DNA of 64,000 bases from Bacteroidota bacterium. Its GTDB lineage: Bacteria; Bacteroidota; Bacteroidia; Chitinophagales; Saprospiraceae. Made by a program: the position numbers and the translations under genes. Of this stretch, positions 1-9,088 are shown piece by piece. The DNA lies in NCBI GenBank assembly GCA_003045895.1, contig PZPC01000001.1, forward strand, positions 1 through 64,000, read 5' to 3'. Numbering within the stretch: the stretch's first letter is position 1; each line of letters begins with the position of its first letter. The notes beneath the pieces are model-generated. The model did no database searches. It was not told the origin of the DNA and saw only the letters and a list, made by a program, of their open reading frames with translations.

Positions 1-281
1 GTAGTCATTTTTTTGACTTGTTATATTATGATTAATTAAGTTGACGCGAATGCGCTGAAGACGTGGCAGGCGCGAGAACCAACTCGAAGTCGGAAATCGG
101 AGGTGGGAAGTGGGAAATAGGGCCGTGTAAAGGTGACTCGAAATCGGAAATCGGAGGTGGGAAATCGGAAGTGATGGCCGCAAATCAGAATATTCACCAA
201 TTACTTTCCCTTTTCAGCAAATCATTTGCACAAGCAAGCTTATCTGCAAAATATTATTAGGATAACAGCAGCTGGATTTTC
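1..281. other. Left-edge non-coding stretch
   Basis: No convincing gene lies here. A 65-codon open frame (63..260) consists of a repeated low-complexity motif (tcggaaatcggaggtgggaa occurs in near-identical form at about 87 and 140) and has no family resemblance, so I treat it as non-coding. Bases 53..84 are the inverse of a repeat found at 6477..6508. Confidence 0.5.
53..84. repeat. 32-bp inverted repeat arm (partner 6477..6508)
   Basis: Bases 53..84 are the exact reverse complement of 6477..6508, read by eye over 32 positions. The two arms bracket the serine dehydratase gene and the condensin-like operon. The motif is part of the larger dispersed repeat family seen at 6.4-6.9 and 13.9-14.7 kb. 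Confidence 0.8.
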
Positions 282-289
282 TACCTTTG
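282..289 (+). promoter_or_regulatory. Candidate -7 box for serine dehydratase
   Basis: TACCTTTG matches the Bacteroidetes TAnnTTTG -7 consensus exactly and lies 37 bases before the ATG at 327. No clear TTTG -33 box is visible at the usual spacing, so this is a single-box prediction. Confidence 0.4.
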
Positions 290-326
290 CCGGGCTGGAG
301 AAAAGCGCCAGCCCAAGTTATCAGCT

Positions 327-1730
327 ATGGAGCGATTAAGCATTTTCGATATTTTCAAAATAGGCGTAGGGCCTTCCAGCTCCCACACCTTAGGGCCCTG
401 GGTGGCAGCCGCGCAGTTTGCCCGCCAACTGACGGGCCGGCCGACCGAACGGGTGGAAATTCACCTGTACCGCTCCCTCTCGCAGACCGGGCGGGGCCAC
501 GCCACCGACCTGGCCGTGATGCTGGGGCTCATGGGCTGGGATCCCAAGACCATTGCCACCGAAAAAATTGCTGATTACATAGCCGACGTTGCCCGTACCG
601 GAACGATTCCTATTGGCAGGCAACGGGTGCCTTTTTTGCGGCAGCGAGATATTATCTTTCACCTCAACGTACCCGTGGAGCATCCCAATACGCTCACCTT
701 TAAGGCCTTCCTGGCAGATGGCAAAGAAGTGGCGGAAACCTTTCTGTCGCTGGGTGGTGGGTTTATCAGCCGCCAGGGCGTGTACCCCGAGGCTGAGGAA
801 CAAATTTGCCTGCCTTTTCCCATCGATACCGGCGCCGAGTTGTTGGCCTACTGTGCCGCCAACGACTGCTCAATAGCCGAAATAGTGGCACAAAACGAGC
901 TGGCTTTCCGGCCAGCCGAGGAAATTACCCGCGACATTCACGCCATTTTTAATACGATGGTAGCCTGCGTGCAAAAGGGTTGCTCGATTCCCGGAATCCT
1001 TCCTGGTGGGTTGCAGGTTCGCCGCCGGGCCAAGGCCATCCACGACCAGTTGCTGGGGGATTGCCTGCCGATGGAAATCGATAGCTGGTTGGAAGCGATC
1101 CGCCAGCAGCCCCATCATTTTACCAATATCAACAAGTGGGTCAGTTGCTTTGCGCTGGCCGTCAACGAGGAGAATGCCGCCATGGGCAGGGTAGTCACCT
1201 CGCCCACCAACGGGGCTGCCGGGGTAATTCCGGCCGTTATACTGTACTACCTCTGCTTTTGCGAAGGCGCCCACAAAACGGCGCTGCGCACGTTCTTTTA
1301 TACGGCTGGCGAAATTGGCTGCCTCTTCAAAAAAGGAGCCACCATTTCGGCGGCCATGGGCGGGTGCCAGGCCGAGATCGGCGTGTCGGCGGCCATGGCG
1401 GCCGGCGGACTCGCCGCGGTTTTAGGGGGTAGCCCCAAGCAGGTACTCGTGGCGGCAGAAATAGCCATGGAACACCACCTGGGCCTCACCTGCGACCCGG
1501 CCGGTGGGCTGGTGCAGATTCCCTGCATCGAACGCAACGCCATGGGCGCCATGAAGGCCATCACCGCGGCCAACCTGGCCCTGGTTCGCGACCCCGACGA
1601 GGCCCTGGTCAACTTCGATATGATCGTCAATACGATGTGGGAGACGGCCAAGGACATGAACGGCAAATACAAGGAGACCTCCGAGGGCGGGCTGGCGATT
1701 CACCTGCCGGTGGTGCACCCGAACTGTTAG
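327..1730 (+). CDS. sdaA: L-serine ammonia-lyase (iron-sulfur type)
   Basis: This enzyme deaminates L-serine to pyruvate and ammonia in the cytoplasm using an oxygen-sensitive [4Fe-4S] cluster instead of PLP. The 467-residue single chain has the beta domain first, with the family GPSSSHT motif at residues 15-21, then the catalytic alpha domain. The cysteines expected to bind the cluster are visible in the GGCQAE, LTCDP and IPCIERN segments, and the C-terminus ends with the usual [11 protein letters not shown] region. The ATG at 327 starts directly at the conserved N-terminus. The length is normal for the fused form. It converges on the next gene with only 7 bases between stop codons and no obvious terminator. 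Confidence 0.95.
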   Translation: MERLSIFDIFKIGVGPSSSHTLGPWVAAAQFARQLTGRPTERVEIHLYRSLSQTGRGHATDLAVMLGLMGWDPKTIATEKIADYIADVARTGTIPIGRQRVPFLRQRDIIFHLNVPVEHPNTLTFKAFLADGKEVAETFLSLGGGFISRQGVYPEAEEQICLPFPIDTGAELLAYCAANDCSIAEIVAQNELAFRPAEEITRDIHAIFNTMVACVQKGCSIPGILPGGLQVRRRAKAIHDQLLGDCLPMEIDSWLEAIRQQPHHFTNINKWVSCFALAVNEENAAMGRVVTSPTNGAAGVIPAVILYYLCFCEGAHKTALRTFFYTAGEIGCLFKKGATISAAMGGCQAEIGVSAAMAAGGLAAVLGGSPKQVLVAAEIAMEHHLGLTCDPAGGLVQIPCIERNAMGAMKAITAANLALVRDPDEALVNFDMIVNTMWETAKDMNGKYKETSEGGLAIHLPVVHPNC

Positions 1731-1737
1731 CGCTTGC

Positions 1738-2268
1738 TTACTCTTCCTCTTCGCGAATAATCAAGCGGCTAAACGAGCGCGCATATTCCAGAAAGTAGCG
1801 GTGGGCCGGTGTAAAGCGGAAGGCATCTTCGCCTTGTTTGATGATCAACTGGCGCCGCGCCATCTGGTTGTAGAATTTGCGCCGCGTCGGCTCGTCTTTT
1901 AAGCCGGGGGTAGCCTCAATGATCTCGAAGAACGACGACAAGGCCAGCTTTTGTTCGATCTCCTCCACGGAGAAGACGGCAAACTGGAGGCGCTCCATGA
2001 GGTTGTGGCCTTCGCGATCGATTTCGTAGCAGAGGATGCCGAGGAAAACACAAATATCCCGGGCCAGCGCGTCGTTGTTGCGACTGCTCTTGAGCAGGGC
2101 GTAGTCGGCCGTGAGTTCCAAATCCAGTTGGAAGGACAGCTTAAAAAATTCCTGGTAAAAAGCGCGGTTTTCCTTGAGGGTAGCGAAAGCCGCTTCCCCT
2201 TCAATGAGGAAGCGCCCCTCGCGCAAGAGGGCCTCCACAATCTGGAAATGTTCCTTGGGGTAGTTCAT
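1738..2268 (-). CDS. MukE/JetB-like condensin accessory subunit
   Basis: A 176-residue, mostly helical acidic protein, last of three co-oriented genes; its ATG lies 6 bases after the stop of the MukF/JetA-like gene. The size, predicted winged-helix character (it ends with the strand-rich RLIIREEEE tail) and position beside a kleisin-like and an SMC-like gene fit the MukE/MksE/JetB class, which binds the kleisin and regulates ATPase head engagement. No catalytic motif is expected or seen. The assignment rests on operon context and general form, not on a diagnostic motif; a divergent unrelated helical protein cannot be excluded. Confidence 0.55.
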   Translation of the reverse strand: MNYPKEHFQIVEALLREGRFLIEGEAAFATLKENRAFYQEFFKLSFQLDLELTADYALLKSSRNNDALARDICVFLGILCYEIDREGHNLMERLQFAVFSVEEIEQKLALSSFFEIIEATPGLKDEPTRRKFYNQMARRQLIIKQGEDAFRFTPAHRYFLEYARSFSRLIIREEEE

Positions 2269-2274
2269 AGTAAA

Positions 2275-3549
2275 TTAAGACTGTACGGGTTTTACCTCAA
2301 TGACGGGCGCCAGGTAGGTGATGCCAGCGAGTTGCAGGCGAACCCGGGATTCGGAAAAAAGGAGGGTGTAGTTGGCGGTTTCGTCAAAAACCAGGCTGGC
2401 GAGCTGGATAAAATGCTGCGCGTCCAGCTGGCTTTCGTACTGTTGCAGGGTATCGATGCACCACTGGAAATAATTGGCTACGGGCAACGCGGCCTGGAGC
2501 CGGCGCGCGTAGGTGCGGCTGTCGAAAAACCGGGGCAGGCTGTTTTCGGTCGCTGCTCCGGCTACGGAGATGAGAATACCTTCCTGGCGGTTGGCAAACT
2601 GTTCGAGGAAGAAACGGACTTCCGATTCCGTCTGGTCCGAGAAAGTGGGGTAGCGACTGGGCTTGGTAAAATCGGGTACGGGGCGCAGCAGGGGGCTTTC
2701 CAGAAAAAACAACCAACCATTGAGGACTTCGCTTTCCCGCTGTAAGCGTTCCAGCAAGGGCAACAGCTCGCGGGTAATGATGCGCGACTGCCGCAACAGG
2801 TGCTCGTTGGCGCTGCGCAGCAGGTCGTCGAGTTGCTCGTAGCGCTCCTGGATGGCGGGCGAGTGGGTCGCGATCTTTTCGAGGATCATGCGTTCCCCCA
2901 TGCGCCACAGCAGGCGGGTAATGGAATTTTCGTTTTGGTGATTCAGAATTTGGTTCAGGGGCTGGATGTAATGCTCGATGAGGTGGCGCGCCTGGTGCAC
3001 CCGCTCGGGATAGCTCAGTTGGCGTTTGTTGCTCTTCAGGCGCTGGGTCTTGCGCAGCAGCTGGCTGGTATTGCCCGCTACGTTGTCCAGGAAGCTGAGG
3101 ATTTCGTCGTAGAGGTGTTCCTGCCGTTCCAGCAGCAGGTCTTCCTGGCTGGCGGGCGTCGTTTGCAGTAAGCCGAAGAGGTCGCCCAGCGAAATCTGGT
3201 ACCGCCGCAGTTGCGCGGGCAAGAGGGGTTTGAACTCGTTGAGCAAAAAGCCCAGGAACTGCCGCACGGCTTCGGTGAGCCGGTAATCGCCATTGCGTTC
3301 TGTGAGCAGCTTGTAGTCGAACAAGCGCTTCTTGATCACTTCGCCCTGGTAGGTGGTGAGCGCCTGGAAGGCATCCTGCGACACGATGCTGTCGCGCAGT
3401 TGCAGGCGGTACAACTCCCTGAGCAGGTTGAAGTTGTCTTGGACAAAGCGGAGGACCTTGTCGGGCTCTGCCTTATAAATCATGGTTCGCGAGTCTTTGG
3501 TGATAGAAGACCACTTGCTGCGCTGCGCTTTCATCCCATTGCAGATCAC
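2275..3549 (-). CDS. MukF/JetA-like kleisin subunit
   Basis: A 424-residue helical protein. The N-terminal ~110 residues look like a winged-helix dimerisation region (YKAEPDKVLRFVQDNF onward), followed by long leucine- and glutamine-rich helices and a C-terminal beta-rich segment, the order expected for a MukF/MksF/JetA kleisin that bridges the two heads of an SMC dimer. The frame opens with GTG at 3549, which overlaps the TGA of the upstream SMC gene (GTGA), implying translational coupling. ATG codons at 3534 and 3483 are alternative starts, and the family-like N-terminus begins at 3483. It is followed after 6 bases by the MukE/JetB-like gene. Confidence 0.55.
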   Translation of the reverse strand: MICNGMKAQRSKWSSITKDSRTMIYKAEPDKVLRFVQDNFNLLRELYRLQLRDSIVSQDAFQALTTYQGEVIKKRLFDYKLLTERNGDYRLTEAVRQFLGFLLNEFKPLLPAQLRRYQISLGDLFGLLQTTPASQEDLLLERQEHLYDEILSFLDNVAGNTSQLLRKTQRLKSNKRQLSYPERVHQARHLIEHYIQPLNQILNHQNENSITRLLWRMGERMILEKIATHSPAIQERYEQLDDLLRSANEHLLRQSRIITRELLPLLERLQRESEVLNGWLFFLESPLLRPVPDFTKPSRYPTFSDQTESEVRFFLEQFANRQEGILISVAGAATENSLPRFFDSRTYARRLQAALPVANYFQWCIDTLQQYESQLDAQHFIQLASLVFDETANYTLLFSESRVRLQLAGITYLAPVIEVKPVQS

Positions 3550-6224
3550 TGTTGCTGAGCATCCATGTAGTGTTTTTGCTGATCAATGATAAGCCGCCCT
3601 TCGGCATTCCGGTTGATGAAAACGTAGCGGTCAAAACCATCCACGATATTGGGCGCGGCAAAGATGGGATAGAAGTGGTGGTCCTGGCAGAAGCGCACCA
3701 GTTGGGGCCGGTTTTTGCCATCGATGGTGGCAATCTCATCGATGAACAGCACGATCTTGTTGTCGGCAGACAGTTCGGCCAGCCGGCTGATGACCTGCAT
3801 GACGATGACGAGCCGCAACATGCGGTCGGTGCCATCGCTTTCGACCTGTTTGGCCAGGTCCACCGATTTCTCTTCCCCACCCACCTGCAGCCGCAGGCGG
3901 AGGCTGAATAAGTCGGCGAAATCAATTTCCTTGCCTTGTTCGAGGTAGCGTTTCAGGACTTCCAGGCCCTCGTCATTCTCGGGCAGCTGCTGGAACAAAC
4001 CCGTGGTTTGCAGCTGGAGGTTGGAAATTTGGCGCAGTTCTTTTTGCAAGACCAGGTTGGGTGCCAGCTCCACGCGCAGCGACTCGATGTTGGAGATGTT
4101 GATCTCCCGGAGGCTGCGGTTAAAAGATTTTTCGATGAAGTGGTGAAATTCCTGGTATTTCTCCAGGAAATGGGCGGCCGGATTGGCAAACTGTACCGCA
4201 ATGTTATTGAGGATGGTGCGGATACTGCTTTCCTTGTCGTCCATGGCGGTGAACTCGCCTTCCAGTTGGGCCATGAAGGCCTGTTCATCGGCCAGGTCGA
4301 GGAGGGCTTTGTTGCGCAGGAAGCTGAAGAGCTTGTCTTTTTCCAGCCGTTCTTCCCGCCAGGCGCGTTCTTCTTTTTCTAGGTCGGCGAAGAGGCGCAG
4401 GGCGGCGTCGGGCTGGCCGTCCGGGGCCGCTTCGGCTCCGGCTGGTTCGCTCAGGGGCAGGGCCATTTCCTCCAGTTTGCGGCGGGCATTGACCAGCTGT
4501 TGCTCTTCGCGTTTCCACCGTTCGATGTCTTCGCGCAGGACCTGCAATCCCGTTTGCTGGCGCTGGAGGGTTTCCTGCTGCTGGGCGATTTTGCGCAGCA
4601 GCCCCTGGTTGAGGAGCTCGGTTTTTTGCTGTTCGGCTTGCTCTTTCTTAATGTGCTTTGCCAATTCCGGCAGTTGATCCACTTGCTGCAGGTCGCTGGT
4701 GGTGGTTTGCAGGCGGGTTTTGGCTTTCGCCAATTGCTGTTCGTAGGTGGCCTTGTTGCGCGCCGTTTCCAGCAGTTCCTGTAGGCGGAGGAGTTCGGCC
4801 TGTCGTTCCTGGAGTTCCTGCTCGAGGGCTTCGGGGCGGGCCAGTTCTCCCACCGCGAAATCTTCGGGCAGCTGGAAACTGCCGTCGAAGAGGCGCACCA
4901 GGGCCGCGGTATCGCTGATGGGTTGGCGGAGGGCCTCCCTGGGCAGACGGGCTACCTTTTCGCTTAATACCGCGTTGAGCCGCAGGCGATCGGCTTCGTC
5001 TTTGGCCAGGTGGAAGACGAGCCAGTTGTCGATATTGCGCAACTCGGCGGTCTGGCGGTCGATGTCCTGTTGCAAGCGTTGGCAACGGGCTTCCAACTGG
5101 GCCGGCTGCTGCTGCCCGGGCGCTTCGTAGGATTTTAGACGGAATTGCAGGTTGTCCACTTCCTGCTCCAGGTTGGTGATGCTCTCGAGGAGGAGGTTGC
5201 GCGGCGGCAAAGCCAACAAGTGCTTTTGCTGTTGCTGCCAGTTGTGGAGGCGTTCGTGGGTTTGCCGGAGCAGCAGGTCGGCCTGTCCCTTTTCTTGTTG
5301 CAGTTGGCCGAGTTTTACGTTGCCGGCCTGGAAATTGTCTTCCAGCGTAAGCACCTCCGCTTCTTTTTTGTAGATCCGTTCCCGCAGCAAGGCCCGTTGT
5401 TGAATATCCAGGTACCGGAAGGTGGCGGCCAGAAAACCCAGGCGCTGCTCGCGGGCCTGCACGCTGTGGTGCAATTGCTGGAAGTGTTTGAACTCGCCCT
5501 CAATTTCGCGCAGCCGTTGCAGGCGGTCACTCTCGCGGCGCAGTTGCTCCACGTGCTGCATGTTGGATTGCTGGTAGCTCAGTTGCTCGCGGTCGCGATT
5601 ATCGGCAATCAGCAGGATATCGCGCAGGGTATCCGTGGTGATCAGTTTGGAGTTGATGAGGTAGCGGTAGACTTTGCTGAAACTGTTGCTGGCGCCGATA
5701 ATTTTGCTGTCCTTGGTCAGCCACACCACGGCGTCGTTGTTGCGGCCGGTGCGGTACACTTGTCCGAGCACATCCTGTTGCTGGTGAAACTCATTGATCT
5801 TGATGTCGCGCTGTACCAGCTGTTTTTTTACCTGCGTCCAGCTCAGGAGCTGCAGCTCAGCGCCTGCCTCCCGAAAGAACAGGTCGCGTTGGTAGCCGTG
5901 CTGGATGCGGGCGTAGCGCGAATCGCCATTGCCGTCGCGGTAGACGACGATGCAGTAACGACGCCCTTTTTTCTTGATTTCGAACACGATGAAACTCCGC
6001 TCCGGCTCCTTGAAGTAGTAGGCCATGGTGTTTTTATCCGCGGGCCGCCCACCGCTGAAGGACATCAATTTGCGGTTGACCAAAAAGAGGAAGTTGAGGG
6101 CGTAAATCAGGGAGCTTTTGCCCACGTTGTTGCCCCCCACCAATTGCATGGAGTGCCCTTCGGTGAAATCGAGTTCGGCCAAATCATACGTACAGGAATT
6201 AATAAGCACCAATCTACTGAGCAT
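3546..6224 (-). CDS. SMC-like ATPase of MukB/MksB/JetC type
   Basis: This 892-residue protein has the split-ATPase plan of SMC/Rad50 proteins. Walker A (GGNNVGKS) is at residues 30-37, about 600 residues of heptad-rich Q/E/L/R coiled coil follow, and a C-terminal lobe carries an SDGTDRM signature-like loop and Walker B (IVLFIDE, about 824-830). The short coiled coil and the SDGTD loop are closer to Muk/Mks/Wadjet-type condensins than to canonical Smc. I chose ATG 6224: the open frame continues 130 codons upstream, but only through non-coding repeat sequence, and a promoter-like pair sits at 6250..6280. It leads an operon with the kleisin-like and MukE-like genes. In Wadjet the equivalent complex extrudes and cleaves plasmid DNA; no nuclease subunit is adjacent here. 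Confidence 0.7.
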   Translation of the reverse strand: MLSRLVLINSCTYDLAELDFTEGHSMQLVGGNNVGKSSLIYALNFLFLVNRKLMSFSGGRPADKNTMAYYFKEPERSFIVFEIKKKGRRYCIVVYRDGNGDSRYARIQHGYQRDLFFREAGAELQLLSWTQVKKQLVQRDIKINEFHQQQDVLGQVYRTGRNNDAVVWLTKDSKIIGASNSFSKVYRYLINSKLITTDTLRDILLIADNRDREQLSYQQSNMQHVEQLRRESDRLQRLREIEGEFKHFQQLHHSVQAREQRLGFLAATFRYLDIQQRALLRERIYKKEAEVLTLEDNFQAGNVKLGQLQQEKGQADLLLRQTHERLHNWQQQQKHLLALPPRNLLLESITNLEQEVDNLQFRLKSYEAPGQQQPAQLEARCQRLQQDIDRQTAELRNIDNWLVFHLAKDEADRLRLNAVLSEKVARLPREALRQPISDTAALVRLFDGSFQLPEDFAVGELARPEALEQELQERQAELLRLQELLETARNKATYEQQLAKAKTRLQTTTSDLQQVDQLPELAKHIKKEQAEQQKTELLNQGLLRKIAQQQETLQRQQTGLQVLREDIERWKREEQQLVNARRKLEEMALPLSEPAGAEAAPDGQPDAALRLFADLEKEERAWREERLEKDKLFSFLRNKALLDLADEQAFMAQLEGEFTAMDDKESSIRTILNNIAVQFANPAAHFLEKYQEFHHFIEKSFNRSLREINISNIESLRVELAPNLVLQKELRQISNLQLQTTGLFQQLPENDEGLEVLKRYLEQGKEIDFADLFSLRLRLQVGGEEKSVDLAKQVESDGTDRMLRLVIVMQVISRLAELSADNKIVLFIDEIATIDGKNRPQLVRFCQDHHFYPIFAAPNIVDGFDRYVFINRNAEGRLIIDQQKHYMDAQQQ

Positions 6225-6249
6225 ACGCGCGCGATTTTCTAGCGAGGCG

Positions 6250-6280
6250 CGAAGATACACAAGATTGGCAGGGTGCGAAA
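6250..6280 (-). promoter_or_regulatory. Candidate promoter of the condensin-like operon
   Basis: On the minus strand TTTC (6280..6277) and TATCTTCG (6257..6250) are separated by 19 bases, a good fit to the Bacteroidetes TTTG-N19-TAnnTTTG arrangement. Transcription would start about 6243, leaving a ~19-base leader before the ATG at 6224. This supports the short form of the SMC protein. Confidence 0.5.
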
Positions 6281-6476
6281 GGTGGAGGACAGGAGAATTG
6301 GCCAGATTTGGCAGGTACCCCGCGCAAGCTGCCTGGCGGGTGCGAACAAAGTGAGCAGTGCGCGAGCACGGAACGCAGTGAACCCCACAAGGGAGCGACC
6401 CCGACGGGAGGAGGGGATGCGCCCAGGGCTGTCGAATCGGGAAACAGCTAATATAATCAACAGCGTTTTTTTCTAA

Positions 6477-6508
6477 AGTTGGTTCTCGCGCCTGCCACGT
6501 CTTCAGCG
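6477..6508. repeat. 32-bp inverted repeat arm (partner 53..84)
   Basis: Exact reverse complement of 53..84. It lies at the end of the first block of composite repeat A. The motif cctgccacgtctt(c/t)agcg recurs immediately downstream (about 6511 and 6551), giving a short local tandem array. Confidence 0.8.
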
Positions 6509-6850
6509 TTGCCTGCCACGTCTTCAGCGTGGGCGACGCAGCGCAGCAACCTGCCACGTCTTTAGCGTTGGCGGCACGCGGCGAAAGAGCTTGCTTTTTA
6601 GGTTTGCTGATCATCGCGGCAGGCCTCTAGATAACCCATCCCCCGCCCACGCTAAAAAGCGTGGCAAGCTCTTCCCTTGAAAAGGAAGGGAGGCGTGCTG
6701 CGCGTATTCGCGAGGTTTTAACAGCCGTGAATAGTCGGCCATCGGCCATTCCAGCGCTTTTGAACAGTGCAATAGTCTCAGGCCAGTTGCAAGTTAAACT
6801 GCCCGCGTTAAATTTACGACTAGCCTCGGCAAAAATCGCGCGTCTGGACT

Positions 6851-6918
6851 CCCACGCCGAAGGGGCGTGGCAAGCTCTTCCTTGAAAGGGAAGAGCTTGC
6901 CACGCTTTTTAGCGTGGG
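6851..6918. repeat. Long hairpin element, identical to 14667..14734
   Basis: A 17-bp perfect stem (6865..6881 with 6889..6905) around a 7-base loop, extended by an outer cccacgc/gcgtggg pairing. The same 68 bases recur at 14667..14734 and a close relative at 14194..14262. There is no T-tract, so it is a repeat element and not an ordinary terminator. Confidence 0.8.
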
Positions 6919-7029
6919 CGGGGGATGGGTTTGCTAAAATGCGCCATTTCGGATAAATATCGCGACAACGCATTAAATATTTTCAGATTCGACGCCCTGG
7001 GGGATGCGCCCACGCCAACCCGTTTGGGG

Positions 7030-8205
7030 TTAATCCAATTCCTGCAGCGCCTCCTCCAGGCCTTCCCACAGCCAGTTGGGGTCTTCGAGCCCGATGTAGA
7101 GGCGTACCATGGTCCAGGGCAGGGGGCTGTCGGGGCGGCCGGGGATGCCGTAGAAGGCTACCGTGGGCAGGGCCAGCGACTCGTGGCCACCCCAGCTGAC
7201 GGCCATGCTGAAGCGGGTGCTGTCGAGCAGGCGGTGGGTGAAGCGCTCCATCTCTTCCTTGGTTTTGGCGGCAAAATGCACGGAGAACAGGCCGCCGGCG
7301 CCCGACATTTGCTGGCGGGCCAGCGCTACCTGGGGGAAGGAGTCGAGCAGGGGGTGGAGCACCTGCTGCACTTTGGGGTGGGCCTCCAGGCGCTGCGCCA
7401 GGTCGAGGGCACTGGTATTGCTGCGGTGGAGGCGCAGTTCGAGGGTGCGCAAGCCGCGCAGCACGAGGGCGGCATCGCTGGGGCTGATGATGGGGCCCAG
7501 GGTCATGTACTCGTGGTGGAAGATGTGTTCGATTTTTTCGCGGCTGCCGCAGATCACCCCGACGACGACGTCGCTGTGGCCGTTGAGGTACTTGGTGCCC
7601 GAGTGGATGACCAGGTCGATACCCAGGCGTGCCGGTTGCTGAAAAATAGGGGATGCGTAGCTGTTGTCGATCATGGAGGTGAGGCCGTGGGCGCGGGCGA
7701 TGGCGGCGCAGGCGGCGAGGTCCTGGCAGTCGAAAGTGAGGGTGTTGGGGCTTTCGAGGTAGAGGACCCGGGTGTTGGGCTGGATGGCGGCGGCGATGTC
7801 GGCGGTGGAGCGACCGTCGACGAAGGTGGTGGTGACGCCGAAGCGGGGCAGGTAGCTGGTGAGCAGGTTTTTGGTCCAGGAGTAGGGGGCGTTGACGCAG
7901 ACGACGTGGTCGCCCTGCCGAACCTGGCTCATGATGGCGGCGGCAATGGCACCGCTGCCGCTGCTACAGACCAGGGCTTCTTCGGTGCCTTCGAGGGCGG
8001 CCACCTTTTGGCGCAGCATCTTTACCGTGGGGTTGTTGCCGCGGGTATAGAGATGGGAATCGAACTCACTGGCGAAAGCCTGGCGGAAGTCGGCCAGCCG
8101 CTGGTAGGCGAAATTGCTCGACTGGATGATTGGCGGCGACACGGCGCCGTAGTATTCTTCGCGGTTCTCGCCCAGGTGGTTGAGGATGTAGCTGAGGTGG
8201 TGCAT
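7030..8205 (-). CDS. Trans-sulfuration PLP enzyme (cystathionine gamma-synthase/lyase family)
   Basis: A 391-residue fold-type I PLP enzyme of the Cys/Met metabolism family. The cofactor lysine is K205 in the SGTKYLNGHSD motif, and the phosphate-binding CSSGSGAIAA segment is at about 80-89. The RGNNPT motif near residue 55 is the usual R-x-x-N-P-T element. Family members make or break cystathionine or act on homocysteine or methionine. The motifs do not decide between synthase, beta/gamma-lyase and O-acylhomoserine sulfhydrylase. It is last in a minus-strand series after the PhzF-like gene (36-base gap); repeat A follows its stop codon. Confidence 0.85.
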   Translation of the reverse strand: MHHLSYILNHLGENREEYYGAVSPPIIQSSNFAYQRLADFRQAFASEFDSHLYTRGNNPTVKMLRQKVAALEGTEEALVCSSGSGAIAAAIMSQVRQGDHVVCVNAPYSWTKNLLTSYLPRFGVTTTFVDGRSTADIAAAIQPNTRVLYLESPNTLTFDCQDLAACAAIARAHGLTSMIDNSYASPIFQQPARLGIDLVIHSGTKYLNGHSDVVVGVICGSREKIEHIFHHEYMTLGPIISPSDAALVLRGLRTLELRLHRSNTSALDLAQRLEAHPKVQQVLHPLLDSFPQVALARQQMSGAGGLFSVHFAAKTKEEMERFTHRLLDSTRFSMAVSWGGHESLALPTVAFYGIPGRPDSPLPWTMVRLYIGLEDPNWLWEGLEEALQELD

Positions 8206-8241
8206 GGTGGCCCGGTTGGTGAAGGGCCGAAGATAGAAAAA

Positions 8242-9036
8242 TCAATCCGGCAAAAATACCTCCCCCCGCAAATAGGTCACCGCCTGCCCGTCGAGCCAGA
8301 CGCGGTCGCCGTGGTACTCGCACGCGAGGATGCCGGTGCGGGCGCTGATCTGCCGGGCCGCGAGCTGGTTTTTGCCCAGGGTTTTGGCCCAGTAGGGCGT
8401 GAGCAGGGTGTGGGCAGACCCGGTGACGGGGTCTTCGGCGATGCCAAAGCGCGGGTAGAAACAGCGCGACACGAAGTCGACGGCGGTGCCGGGCGCGGAG
8501 ACGATGAGGCCCCGGTAGGGCAGTTGCTGAATGAAGGCGAGGTCGGGAGCCAGGTCGGCCACCTGCTGCTGGTGGGCCACGATCACGAGGAGGTCGTCCT
8601 TGCCGGCGATGGTGGTTTGGATGGCGGTGCCAAGGGCTGCCGCCAGGCCGGGAGGGGGCGCAATTGTGGTGCCGGCGTCGGCCGGGAAATCCAGGCGGTA
8701 ACCGGTAGCCAGCCGCTCCACGTGGAGGCTGCCGCTGAGGGTCTGGAAGGTGATGCGGGGGCGGGTGATGCCGATTTCCTGAAAGAGGGCGTGGGCCGTA
8801 GCCAGGGTAGCATGACCGCAGAGGCGCACCTCCTGGGCGGGGGTGAACCAGCGCAAGGGGAAGGCGCCGTCTTGTTCGGGGAGGAAGAAGGCCGTTTCGG
8901 AAAGGTTGTTTTCCAGGGCGATGGCTTGCAGCAGCTCGTCGGGCAGCCACTGGGCCAGCGGCATGACGGCCGCGGGGTTGCCCCGCAAGACCTGGTGGTG
9001 GAAAGCATCGATCTGGTAAAGGCGCAGGACGGTCAT
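8242..9036 (-). CDS. PhzF-family isomerase/epimerase-like protein
   Basis: A 264-residue protein with the two-lobed PhzF/diaminopimelate-epimerase-like fold. It has the N-terminal YQIDAF start, GNPAAV at 19-24, the conserved acid E47 in NNLSETAFF, the GHATLATAH glycine-histidine motif, and the second-lobe DPVTGSAHT motif. PhzF catalyses a proton shift in phenazine synthesis, but most bacterial members are of unknown substrate, and no phenazine genes are present. It lies between the TIM-barrel protein gene and the PLP enzyme gene with short gaps, so co-transcription is likely; no shared pathway is evident. Confidence 0.85.
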   Translation of the reverse strand: MTVLRLYQIDAFHHQVLRGNPAAVMPLAQWLPDELLQAIALENNLSETAFFLPEQDGAFPLRWFTPAQEVRLCGHATLATAHALFQEIGITRPRITFQTLSGSLHVERLATGYRLDFPADAGTTIAPPPGLAAALGTAIQTTIAGKDDLLVIVAHQQQVADLAPDLAFIQQLPYRGLIVSAPGTAVDFVSRCFYPRFGIAEDPVTGSAHTLLTPYWAKTLGKNQLAARQISARTGILACEYHGDRVWLDGQAVTYLRGEVFLPD

Positions 9037-9088
9037 GAGTGGCTCAATTTTAAAAGCGTAAGGGATAATACGGGCTACAATTTCACCG

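Larger units (their letters stand above)
6425..6931. repeat. Composite non-coding repeat, copy A
   Basis: A mosaic of blocks recurs in the same order at 13958..14747. A 65-bp block (6425..6489) matches 13958..14022. Then comes a degenerate ~100-bp block ending in cctctagataacccatcccc (to about 6640), a ~165-bp block (6689..6853) related to the tandem 183-bp units of copy B, and a 68-bp hairpin (6851..6918) identical to 14667..14734. No reading frame is shared by the copies. It fills the gap between the condensin-like operon and the PLP enzyme gene. Confidence 0.85.

Noticed and set aside
5145-6242. Plus-strand open frame over the SMC gene
   Set aside because: Antisense shadow of the coiled-coil region, which gives a leucine- and glutamine-rich reverse frame.
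6511-6570. Short repeats cctgccacgtctt(c/t)agcg considered as a CRISPR array
   Set aside because: Only two or three copies, irregular spacing, no spacers of constant length and no cas genes.
6225-6614. 130-codon N-terminal extension of the SMC protein
   Set aside because: It is translated repeat sequence shared with a non-coding locus; a promoter-like pair lies inside it and the ATPase fold begins at 6224.
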